From positions 620,001 to 684,000 of the forward strand of contig NZ_CP048810.1 of the NCBI RefSeq assembly GCF_013347965.1: a DNA stretch of 64,000 nucleotides, in the 5' to 3' direction. Source of the stretch: Pseudomonas bijieensis (GTDB lineage: Bacteria; Pseudomonadota; Gammaproteobacteria; Pseudomonadales; Pseudomonadaceae). A model generated the notes under the pieces. The model saw nothing but the letters and a program-made list of their open reading frames with translations. It searched no databases and was not told the DNA's origin. Numbering within the stretch: the stretch's first letter is position 1; every line of letters begins with the position of its first letter. Positions 1 through 7,134 of the stretch are shown in pieces. Both the position numbers and the translations under genes were made by a program.

Positions 1-1118
1 GCGGTGTCAGCGTCGACAAGAGCCTGTGTGAACACTTCGCCTACACCCGCCAGGAGTTGTATGCCCTGGTGCGGGTGGAAGGCATCATCAGTTTCGAAGA
101 GCTGCTGGCCAAGCACGGTCGCGGTCACACCGGTTGCGATCTGTGCAAACCGGCGGTGGGCTCGATCCTGGCGTCGTGCTGGAACCAGCCGATCATGGAC
201 CCGTCCCTGGTGCCGTTGCAGGACACCAACGACACGTTCATGGCAAACATGCAGAAAAACGGCACCTATTCGGTGGTACCGCGTATCGCCGGTGGGGAAA
301 TCACCGCCGACAAACTGATCGCCATCGGCGTGGTCGCCAAGAAATACGACCTCTACACCAAGATCACCGGCGGCCAGCGCATCGACCTGTTCGGTGCCCA
401 GTTGCACCAGCTGCCGGATATCTGGGCCGAGCTGATCGAAGCCGGTTTCGAAACCGGCCATGCCTACGGCAAATCCACGCGAACGGTGAAATCCTGCGTG
501 GGCAGCACCTGGTGCCGCTACGGCGTACAAGACAGCGTGCAAATGGCCCTGACCATCGAGGATCGCTACAAAGGCCTGCGCTCGCCGCACAAACTCAAGT
601 TCGCGGTGTCCGGTTGCACCCGTGAGTGCGCCGAGGCCCAGAGCAAGGACGTCGGCGTGATCGCCACCGAGAAGGGCTGGAACCTCTACGTGGCCGGCAA
701 CGGCGGCATGCGCCCGCGTCACGCCGAGCTGTTCGCCACTGACCTGGATGACGCCACGCTGATCCGCTACATCGACCGTTTCCTGATGTTCTACATCCGC
801 ACCGCCGACAAGTTGCAACGCACCTCGGTCTGGCGCGAAAGCCTGGAAGGCGGCCTGGACTACCTCAAGGACGTGATCATCAACGACAGCCTGGGCCTGG
901 GCGCCGAGCTCGAAGCGCAGATGCAATTGGTGGTCGATCGTTATGAATGCGAATGGGCCAATGCCCTCAAGGATCCGGACAAACTCAAGCGTTTCCGCAC
1001 CTTCGTCAACGACGGGCGTGGTGATCCGGATGTTCATTTTGTCCGGGAGCGCGGCCAGCGCCGGCCAGTCCACGTCGGCGAACTTCACCTGATTCCCGTT
1101 ACCGAGGAGGTGCTCTGA
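1..1118 (+). CDS. nirB: Nitrite reductase [NAD(P)H] large subunit, C-terminal part
   Basis: Partial gene; the reading frame is already open at base 3 and the start lies upstream of the window. NirB is the cytoplasmic assimilatory enzyme that reduces nitrite to ammonia with NAD(P)H. The visible part carries a BFD-like [2Fe-2S] pair (GHTGCDLCKP, bases about 121-155) and then the sulfite/nitrite reductase domain. Its siroheme-[4Fe-4S] cysteines are in CVGSTWC (about 496-516) and SGCTREC (about 610-630). The stop codon overlaps the nirD start in TGATG at 1116-1120, so the two subunits are translationally coupled. The N-terminal FAD/NAD half cannot be seen. Confidence 0.95.
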   Translation, partial: GVSVDKSLCEHFAYTRQELYALVRVEGIISFEELLAKHGRGHTGCDLCKPAVGSILASCWNQPIMDPSLVPLQDTNDTFMANMQKNGTYSVVPRIAGGEITADKLIAIGVVAKKYDLYTKITGGQRIDLFGAQLHQLPDIWAELIEAGFETGHAYGKSTRTVKSCVGSTWCRYGVQDSVQMALTIEDRYKGLRSPHKLKFAVSGCTRECAEAQSKDVGVIATEKGWNLYVAGNGGMRPRHAELFATDLDDATLIRYIDRFLMFYIRTADKLQRTSVWRESLEGGLDYLKDVIINDSLGLGAELEAQMQLVVDRYECEWANALKDPDKLKRFRTFVNDGRGDPDVHFVRERGQRRPVHVGELHLIPVTEEVL

Positions 1119-1504
1119 TGAACCAGTCAAACGTTGTTCGTATTCCTGTCCGCGATGTCGCCCAGGAACCGTCGCAATGGCGTGCCCTGTGCAGCCGCGA
1201 CGACCTGGTACCCAACTCTGGTGTGGTCGCCTGGCATGACGGCAGCCAAGTGGCATTGCTGTACCTGCCCGAGCATCAGGACAAGCCGCTGTACGCTGTC
1301 GACAACCGCGATCCCAAGTCGGGTGCGAATGTCATCGGGCGTGGTTTGTTGGGCAGCATCAAGGGTGACCTGGTGATTGCCTCGCCGATGTACAAGCAGC
1401 ATTTCCGCCTGGAAGACGGCTCTTGCCTGGAGTACCCGGAGCAGCGCCTGCGGGTATGGCCGGTGCGGCTCAATGGCGATGTGGTGGAGATTGGCGAGGA
1501 CTGA
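1118..1504 (+). CDS. nirD: Nitrite reductase [NAD(P)H] small subunit
   Basis: 128-residue partner of NirB in assimilatory nitrite reduction. It has the Rieske-like fold of the NirD family, but the usual Cys-x-His Fe-S ligand pairs are absent, as is common in NirD. Landmarks are the central NRDPKSG and the end of the domain at RVWPVR. A GAGGAGG ribosome binding site at about 1104-1110 precedes the ATG, which overlaps the nirB stop. The gene is complete. Confidence 0.95.
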   Translation: MNQSNVVRIPVRDVAQEPSQWRALCSRDDLVPNSGVVAWHDGSQVALLYLPEHQDKPLYAVDNRDPKSGANVIGRGLLGSIKGDLVIASPMYKQHFRLEDGSCLEYPEQRLRVWPVRLNGDVVEIGED

Positions 1505-1554
1505 TCCGAGCCATTGGATGAGTTGAAAACTGCAGTCAAATGTGGGGATGAACA

Positions 1555-1995
1555 ATGAAAACCGCTGCTCAACTGGTGAGACTCAAGAGTGTGCAGAACC
1601 GACAGGTCCACAGCATCGCCCCCGAGCAGACGGTGCTCGAAGCGCTGCAAATCATGGCCGAGAAAAATGTCGGCGCGTTGCCGGTGATCGAGGACGGCCA
1701 GGTGGTGGGGGTATTCAGCGAGCGGGACTATGCGCGCAAGATGGTGCTCAAGGGGCGTTCATCGGTGGGTACGCCAGTGCGCACCATCATGAGCACTCCG
1801 GTGGTCACCGCCGACAGCCAGCAGAGCATCGACCGTTGCATGGAAGTCATGACCGACAGCCACTTGCGCCACCTGCCAGTACTGGATAACGGGCAGTTGA
1901 TCGGCCTGTTGTCCATCGGTGACCTGGTGAAAGAGGCGATTGTCGAGCAGGCGGACTTGATCCTACAGTTGGAACACTACATTCGCGGCCACTGA
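1555..1995 (+). CDS. Tandem CBS-domain protein
   Basis: 146-residue soluble protein made almost entirely of two CBS motifs (about residues 12-67 and 76-132), which together form one Bateman module. Such modules usually bind adenine nucleotides or NAD and sense energy state. The first repeat ends in GVFSERDYARKMV and the second in GLLSIGDLV, the usual CBS signature. No catalytic domain is attached, so it may act as a free-standing sensor. It sits 50 bases after nirD with its own GGGGATG site upstream of the ATG. Co-transcription with nirBD is possible but not shown. Confidence 0.9.
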   Translation: MKTAAQLVRLKSVQNRQVHSIAPEQTVLEALQIMAEKNVGALPVIEDGQVVGVFSERDYARKMVLKGRSSVGTPVRTIMSTPVVTADSQQSIDRCMEVMTDSHLRHLPVLDNGQLIGLLSIGDLVKEAIVEQADLILQLEHYIRGH

Positions 1996-1998
1996 GCC

Positions 1999-3036
1999 TC
2001 AGCCCAACATCAGCAATTGCCGGATCAGATTCGGCGTGCTGCCGGTCCAGCGCTTGAACGAGCGACGAAAGTTCGCCGTATCGTTGAAGCGCAGGTACTG
2101 CGCCACTTCCTCGTTGCTGAAGCCCTTGACCTGATACAAATACAACGCCACATGGGTGTGTACCCGGTCCACCTGTTGCTGGAAACCGGTGTGATGCTTG
2201 TGCAGCTTGCGCTTGAGGGTTGCCGGGCTCATGGCGAAGGCCTGGGCGGTCTGTTCCAGGCTTGGCGTCTGCTGTACATGGACGTGCAGGTAGTCGTAGA
2301 GGCAATCCAGAAAGCTGGAAACAAAGCCCAGTTGATCGAGTTGGTCGCGGGCTTCGATCCGCGCCACCTGGCCGGCGGTGGCCGAAACGTTGGGCCAGGG
2401 CTGGGCGAGGCAGTGGCGGGGCAGGCGCATCAAGTCCAGGGGGCGGTCGAATTGGGTGTGCTCACCCAGGTGCACCCAGTATTGCTCGACGTAACGCGGC
2501 TCGCTGTGGCGAAAGCTGCACTGCCAGGGCAAGCGTTCGCCGCTGAGCCAGGCACTCATCGCCACCATCGAGGTCATGCTCGCCTCCAGCACGAAGCGCC
2601 ATTGCTCATCGGCGCCACAACTGTCCAGCCAATGGACATAGGCATAGTGCTCGTCCACCAGCAGCCGTGGGGCGGCCAATGGACTGAGCAGCGCCTGCTG
2701 GTCGATCAGGGTTTGCAGGGCCTGATGCAGATTCTGCGCGTGGCGTAACGCGTGGCTCGCGGGCCCGTAATGTCCCGGCAACAGCCGCTGGCCGAACAGG
2801 AAGCTGCTGTCGCTGGCATCCAGCAGGCGCCGGCTGTTGTCGATCAGGCCGAGGAATTGCTGCGGGCTGATGCGGCTTTGTCCGGCAAGGATATCGTCGT
2901 GGAACAGCCCGGTACCGCGCAGCAGGCGATGGCTGTCGATGTCCCGCGACAGTGCCAGGTCGATCAGCGCGGCAGGTTGATAGTGCCCCGGAATGAAGCG
3001 ACTGTCGGTTTCGTACCAGCACGTCTTGAGTGTCAT
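1999..3036 (-). CDS. AraC-family transcriptional regulator (OruR-like architecture)
   Basis: 345 residues with the long N-terminal arabinose-binding-like region (about 20-210) followed by a C-terminal double helix-turn-helix (about 245-340) that includes AFAMSPATLKRKL and EEVAQYLRFND, the two DNA-binding helices of AraC. It is the second gene of a minus-strand pair: the GGDEF-like gene ends 9 bases upstream, and a GAGG site sits before this ATG. The target and effector cannot be read from the sequence. Confidence 0.88.
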   Translation of the reverse strand: MTLKTCWYETDSRFIPGHYQPAALIDLALSRDIDSHRLLRGTGLFHDDILAGQSRISPQQFLGLIDNSRRLLDASDSSFLFGQRLLPGHYGPASHALRHAQNLHQALQTLIDQQALLSPLAAPRLLVDEHYAYVHWLDSCGADEQWRFVLEASMTSMVAMSAWLSGERLPWQCSFRHSEPRYVEQYWVHLGEHTQFDRPLDLMRLPRHCLAQPWPNVSATAGQVARIEARDQLDQLGFVSSFLDCLYDYLHVHVQQTPSLEQTAQAFAMSPATLKRKLHKHHTGFQQQVDRVHTHVALYLYQVKGFSNEEVAQYLRFNDTANFRRSFKRWTGSTPNLIRQLLMLG

Positions 3037-3045
3037 GGCACGGCC

Positions 3046-3960
3046 TCAGGCGCTTTTCGCCAACGTGGTGCGGGACTGTGCCAGCGCCAGGTTCAGGCGT
3101 TTGAGCAAGGCGTCGGCGGATTCGTCGAACGCCATCACCACCGCCGTGCTGGCGACCAGTTGCAAGCGTTCTCCGTGTTGCCGGGTCTTGTGGGCCAGGC
3201 TGCGCACCGATATTTCCAGCTCCAGGGCCAGGCGTCGGGCCTGGCTCTCGCCGGTATCAGGCAGCAGCACTACGAAACGATCGCCGGCCAGGCGGCACAG
3301 CAAGTCCTGGCGCCGCAGGTTCAATACCAGCAATTGGCTGACGGCCTGGAGCACCGCATCGCCTTCGCCGTGGCCGAAACGCTGGTTGATGGCGGTGAAG
3401 TTGTCCAGGTCCAGTGCCAGCAGCGACAGCGGTTGCTGACGGCGGCGTGTGTCTTCCAGGCTGGCGGACAGTTCGTGCTTGAGAAAGTCGGCGCCACCCA
3501 ACGGCGTGAGTTTGTCGAACAAACGGTGCTCACGGAACAGACGCTCGCGCTTCTCCATCTGCCCATTGATCGCCAATTGTTCACGGTGCCAGTGATAAAT
3601 ACCGAGGGTCAGCAGGATCATGCCCACCGGCATGGGCCCGGATTCGAGCCAGTGATCCCAGGTGATGCTGTCGGGCAGGCGGATGAATTCATCGAGGCTG
3701 TCGATCCACCAGGAAAAGAAGATGCAGCCCAGGCCCAGGACCAGGTAATTGGTGACCCGCCCGGCCGGCCGGCTTTTGAGCACCAGCCCCAGCCAGACCA
3801 GCGCCAGCAGCGCCGAGCCACCTTCACCGAGGATGTCCAGCCAGACCCATTCGGCGATGGGTTTGAGTTCGCCGCTGGCCAAATGCAGGATCAACCCGAG
3901 GTTGGCCGCCAGCAGGAGCAGGGCGAGTTTGAGGCGGTGCGGGCGGAGCACGGAGAACAT
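3046..3960 (-). CDS. Membrane GGDEF-domain protein with degenerate active site
   Basis: 304 residues. The N-terminal half has about four hydrophobic segments (roughly 8-28, 45-60, 70-88, 108-125) and a long acidic loop, so it is an inner-membrane protein. The C-terminal half (about 150-300) is a GGDEF domain with the LDLDNF metal/substrate motif and GHGEGD helix intact, but the signature loop is AGDRF at residues 225-229 instead of GGDEF. Loss of the glutamate makes diguanylate cyclase activity doubtful, and it may act as a c-di-GMP or GTP sensor. AAGGACTCC precedes the ATG. It is co-directional with the AraC regulator 9 bases downstream. Confidence 0.87.
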   Translation of the reverse strand: MFSVLRPHRLKLALLLLAANLGLILHLASGELKPIAEWVWLDILGEGGSALLALVWLGLVLKSRPAGRVTNYLVLGLGCIFFSWWIDSLDEFIRLPDSITWDHWLESGPMPVGMILLTLGIYHWHREQLAINGQMEKRERLFREHRLFDKLTPLGGADFLKHELSASLEDTRRRQQPLSLLALDLDNFTAINQRFGHGEGDAVLQAVSQLLVLNLRRQDLLCRLAGDRFVVLLPDTGESQARRLALELEISVRSLAHKTRQHGERLQLVASTAVVMAFDESADALLKRLNLALAQSRTTLAKSA

Positions 3961-4124
3961 GGCCGGAGTCCTTTGCCAGAAGCGGAATGCGGCCCAGCAC
4001 AGCAGATGAATGTGACAGCGCGGTGACGGTGGCTGAATGGATGGGGGAGGTCGAATCAGCTCATCGGTTGTCTGAACTTTTCATTCATAACATCGCCACC
4101 TATCTCATTGTGGCGAGCGGATTT

Positions 4125-4212
4125 TGTGGGAGCAAAGCTTGCTCGCGACGAAGACGACGCGGTTTTTCAGGGAATCGAGGCGCCTGCATCGCGAGCAAGC
4201 TTTGCTCCCACA
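4125..4212. repeat. REPIN (inverted pair of REP sequences), copy A
   Basis: Two Pseudomonas REP palindromes face each other: TGTGGGAGCAAAGCTTGC from 4125 and its inverse ending TTGCTCCCACA at 4212, with a spacer of about 40 bases. The REP variant has AAAG where most copies in this window have CGAG. A nearly identical unit lies at 6994-7081 on the other side of the TonB receptor gene. This occupies the first half of the 473-base gap between the GGDEF-like gene and the receptor. Confidence 0.9.
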
Positions 4213-4339
4213 GCGGTGCGACGTTTCGCCAAATTCCTTCGCCCTTCAGATTCTCTGAGTCTGTAAAACAGGTCATTTCAGCTCATTCCGACTCGCCAGC
4301 CCGCCTAAATCAGCCTATTCCAGCCTCCACGGCCAAGCC

Positions 4340-4373
4340 CTGTCACAGAACCGTCATTCCCCACCCCTAGCGT
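4340..4373 (+). promoter_or_regulatory. Pho box and probable -10 of the phytate locus
   Basis: CTGTCAC-AGAA-CCGTCAT at 4340-4357 fits the direct-repeat PhoB site (CTGTCAT, four bases, CTGTCAT) with two mismatches. A -10-like TAGCGT begins at 4368, 10 bases after the second repeat, which is the spacing expected where PhoB replaces the -35 element. The receptor ATG is 60 bases further on. This predicts induction by phosphate starvation, which suits a phytate-scavenging locus. Confidence 0.75.
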
Positions 4374-4433
4374 GCCCTCCCAGTTGCCGGGCCATTGCCT
4401 GGCGGAAGTTCGGATTCCTGGGGGAGGACCACC

Positions 4434-6956
4434 ATGCACCACCGCACCAGCACTGCCGGGTTCGTCGGTTTCACGTTCACCGCATTGGCGATGGCCATTG
4501 CCAGTGAGCGTTTGAGCGCCGCCGAGCAGGCGGCCACGGAACACGTCGAAGTGGTTGGCCAGGCCGCCAGCATCGACCAGGCCCTCAAGGAGCAGCGCAG
4601 CGCCGACAGCATCAAGAGCGTCGTGCATGCCGACGGTGTGGCGCAATTGCCGGATGAAAACGTCGCCGAAGCCGTGCAGCGCCTGCCCGGGGTCAGCGTC
4701 GAGCGCGACCAGGGCGAAGGTCGGTTTGTCAGCGTGCGCGGCCTGGGGCCGGACCTCAACAGCGTGACCATCAACGGCACGCTGGTGCCGGCCCCGGAAA
4801 GCGAGCGGCGGGCCGTTGCCCTGGATGTACTGCCTTCGGAGCTGGTGCAATCCTTGTCGGTGATCAAGACCCTGACACCGGACATGGACGCCAATTCCCT
4901 GGGCGGTACGGTGGACGTCAAAAGTCTCTCGGCCTTCGACCACAAGGGTCTGTTCTATACCGGCAGCAGCGAAGCCAGCTATGACAAGAACACCGGCCAG
5001 ACCAGCCCGAAATTCTCCGGTGCCATCAGCGATCGCTTCAGCCTCGGCGACGGCATCGATAACTTCGGCGTGGCCGCGGCGCTGAGCTGGCAGAAGCGTG
5101 ACTTCGGCTCGGACAACGTCGAAACCGGCGGTGCCTGGGATTTCGAGCAAGGCTCACGCCTCGAAGAGTTCGAACAGCGCGACTACGACATTCGTCGCGA
5201 GCGGGCCGGTGGCGGGCTGAACTTCGACTACAAGCCCGATGACTCCAGCAGCTATTACCTGCGCACGTTGTACAGCCGCTACAAGGACAGCGAAATCCGC
5301 AACTCCACCAGCATCGCCTTTGAAGACCCGCAGGCTGCCGGTGAACTGGGTGATGCCGAGGGTCAGCGCAAACTCAAGCAACGTGAAGAAACCCAGGAGA
5401 TCCAATCCTACGTACTCGGCGGTGAGCGCCTGTTCGGTCTCTGGACCTTGAGTGGCCAGGGCGGCTACAGCCAATCGAGCGAAGACAGCCCCGGCCACAT
5501 TGCTGGCGCCACCTTCGAAGGCATCGATGGTTTCAACGGCGGTTTCTACGACAACGACAAGCCCCGGCCGATTATCGGCTCAGGGTTCTACGATCCGGCC
5601 AATTTCAGCCTCGACAAGGTGGACTGGGAACAGCAGAAGACCACCGACACCGAGAAAAACCTGCGTCTGGACCTGGCCCGGGACTACGACTTGCGCGGCT
5701 ATGCGTCCCTAGTCAAATTCGGCGGCAAAGTCAGTCGACGGAACAAGGACAACGACCTGGACGCCTGGGTCTACGAGGATTTCGACGACCTGGGCTTCAC
5801 CGACGAGCAGTTGAACCTGGGGCAGTTCCAGAAAGGCAATGTGGACTACCGCCTCGGTCGCTTCGGCCCGGGCATCAGCGCCGATGCCATCAAGCAGTTG
5901 ATCGGCGGCCTCAATCGCGATGACTTTTTCGACGAGCAGGAGTCGCGCGTCAACGACTTCAAGATGAGCGAGGACATCAACGCCGCGTACCTGATGAATA
6001 CCGTCGACATCAATGACTGGCGTTTCATCGCCGGCATGCGCTACGAAGGCACCGAGTTCGAGGCCAAGGGCACCGGCGCCACCGACGGTGTATTCACTGA
6101 TACCGAGACCCGTCGCAAGTATCACCACTGGTTGCCGGGCCTGCATGCACGCTACCAATTGGACAAGAACACCCAGGTGCGTGCGGCGTGGACCAAATCC
6201 GTGGTGCGTCCGACCTTCGGGCAATTGGCGCCGGGTTTTGTCATCGACGATGATGAGGCGACTTTCGGCAACCCGGACCTCAAGCCGCTGGAATCGAGCA
6301 ACCTGGACCTGGGCATCGAGCACTTCATGGGCCACGCCGGCACGGTCTCGGCCTTCGTGTTCTACAAGGACATCAAGAACTTCGTCTACAACACCGACCT
6401 GGCCGGCACGGGCGCCTGGACCGATTTCGCCGAAGCCCACAGCTACGCCAACGGCGACAGCGCCAAACTCTATGGCCTGGAGCTGGCCTACTCGCAAAAA
6501 TTCGACTGGTTGCCGGCGCCTTGGAACGGCTTGCTGTTGGGGGCCAACACCACCTTCAGCCGTTCGGATGCCGAAATCGAAGGCTTCGACCAGGCCAGCG
6601 GTACCCAGCGCAAGCGCAGCATCGACCTGCCGAACCAGTCGGACACGGTCGGCAACCTGATGTTGGGTTGGGAAAACGACAAGCTGAGCCTGCGGCTGTC
6701 GGCCAACTACAAGTCAGCGTACCTGTTCGAACTGGCGTCCATCAGCGACCGCGACCATGACCTGCACGTCGACGCCCAGACCTTCGTCGATTTCAGCGCG
6801 CGCTATTCGCTGACCAAGAACCTGCAAGTCAGCCTGGAAGCCCAGAACCTTACCGACGAGCCGTATTTCGTCTACACCGGCCATCGCTCCTACAACGGCC
6901 AGTACGAAGAGTACGGCCCGACCTACAAGCTGGGGCTGACCTTTACCCATTTCTGA
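4434..6956 (+). CDS. TonB-dependent outer-membrane receptor, probable phytate receptor
   Basis: 840 residues. I chose ATG 4434 because GGGGGAGG lies at 4420-4427; an in-frame TTG at 4395 has no such site. The order is signal peptide (about 1-25, ending LSAAEQA), TonB box-like EHVEVVG, plug domain (about 45-170, with LPDENVAEAVQRLPGVSVER and SVRGLGPDLNSVTING), then a 22-strand barrel ending in a terminal phenylalanine (GLTFTHF). The plug resembles the Xanthomonas/Caulobacter-type receptor family that often takes up carbohydrates or organic phosphates. A Pho box upstream, a phytase gene downstream and a dedicated TonB motor point to phytate or a phytate-metal complex as substrate; that is inference. 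Confidence 0.9.
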   Translation: MHHRTSTAGFVGFTFTALAMAIASERLSAAEQAATEHVEVVGQAASIDQALKEQRSADSIKSVVHADGVAQLPDENVAEAVQRLPGVSVERDQGEGRFVSVRGLGPDLNSVTINGTLVPAPESERRAVALDVLPSELVQSLSVIKTLTPDMDANSLGGTVDVKSLSAFDHKGLFYTGSSEASYDKNTGQTSPKFSGAISDRFSLGDGIDNFGVAAALSWQKRDFGSDNVETGGAWDFEQGSRLEEFEQRDYDIRRERAGGGLNFDYKPDDSSSYYLRTLYSRYKDSEIRNSTSIAFEDPQAAGELGDAEGQRKLKQREETQEIQSYVLGGERLFGLWTLSGQGGYSQSSEDSPGHIAGATFEGIDGFNGGFYDNDKPRPIIGSGFYDPANFSLDKVDWEQQKTTDTEKNLRLDLARDYDLRGYASLVKFGGKVSRRNKDNDLDAWVYEDFDDLGFTDEQLNLGQFQKGNVDYRLGRFGPGISADAIKQLIGGLNRDDFFDEQESRVNDFKMSEDINAAYLMNTVDINDWRFIAGMRYEGTEFEAKGTGATDGVFTDTETRRKYHHWLPGLHARYQLDKNTQVRAAWTKSVVRPTFGQLAPGFVIDDDEATFGNPDLKPLESSNLDLGIEHFMGHAGTVSAFVFYKDIKNFVYNTDLAGTGAWTDFAEAHSYANGDSAKLYGLELAYSQKFDWLPAPWNGLLLGANTTFSRSDAEIEGFDQASGTQRKRSIDLPNQSDTVGNLMLGWENDKLSLRLSANYKSAYLFELASISDRDHDLHVDAQTFVDFSARYSLTKNLQVSLEAQNLTDEPYFVYTGHRSYNGQYEEYGPTYKLGLTFTHF

Positions 6957-6993
6957 ATCGCGAGCCTGATCACTTGTGGCAATAGGATTTGGC

Positions 6994-7081
6994 TGAGGGG
7001 GCAAAGCTTGCTCGCGACGAAGACGACACGGGTCTCCCGGAAACCGAGGCGCCTGCATCGCGAGCAAGCTTTGCTCCCACA
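6994..7081. repeat. REPIN, copy B
   Basis: Inverted REP pair between the receptor and phytase genes, almost identical to copy A at 4125-4212 including most of its internal spacer (GAAGACGAC at the left, GAGGCGCCTGCATCGCGAG at the right). The left arm has GAGGGGGC where copy A has GTGGGAGC. It may form a hairpin in the mRNA that sets the ratio of receptor to phytase. Confidence 0.9.
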
Positions 7082-7134
7082 GATGAATTCCCTGGCAATA
7101 GAAGTGAGCAACAAGCCCGTTTGAGTCTGACTGA

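Noticed and set aside
3360..3400. GHGEGD in the diguanylate cyclase-like protein read as the GGDEF loop
   Set aside because: This is the conserved GH-x2-GD helix that precedes the loop; the true signature position is AGDRF at residues 225-229.
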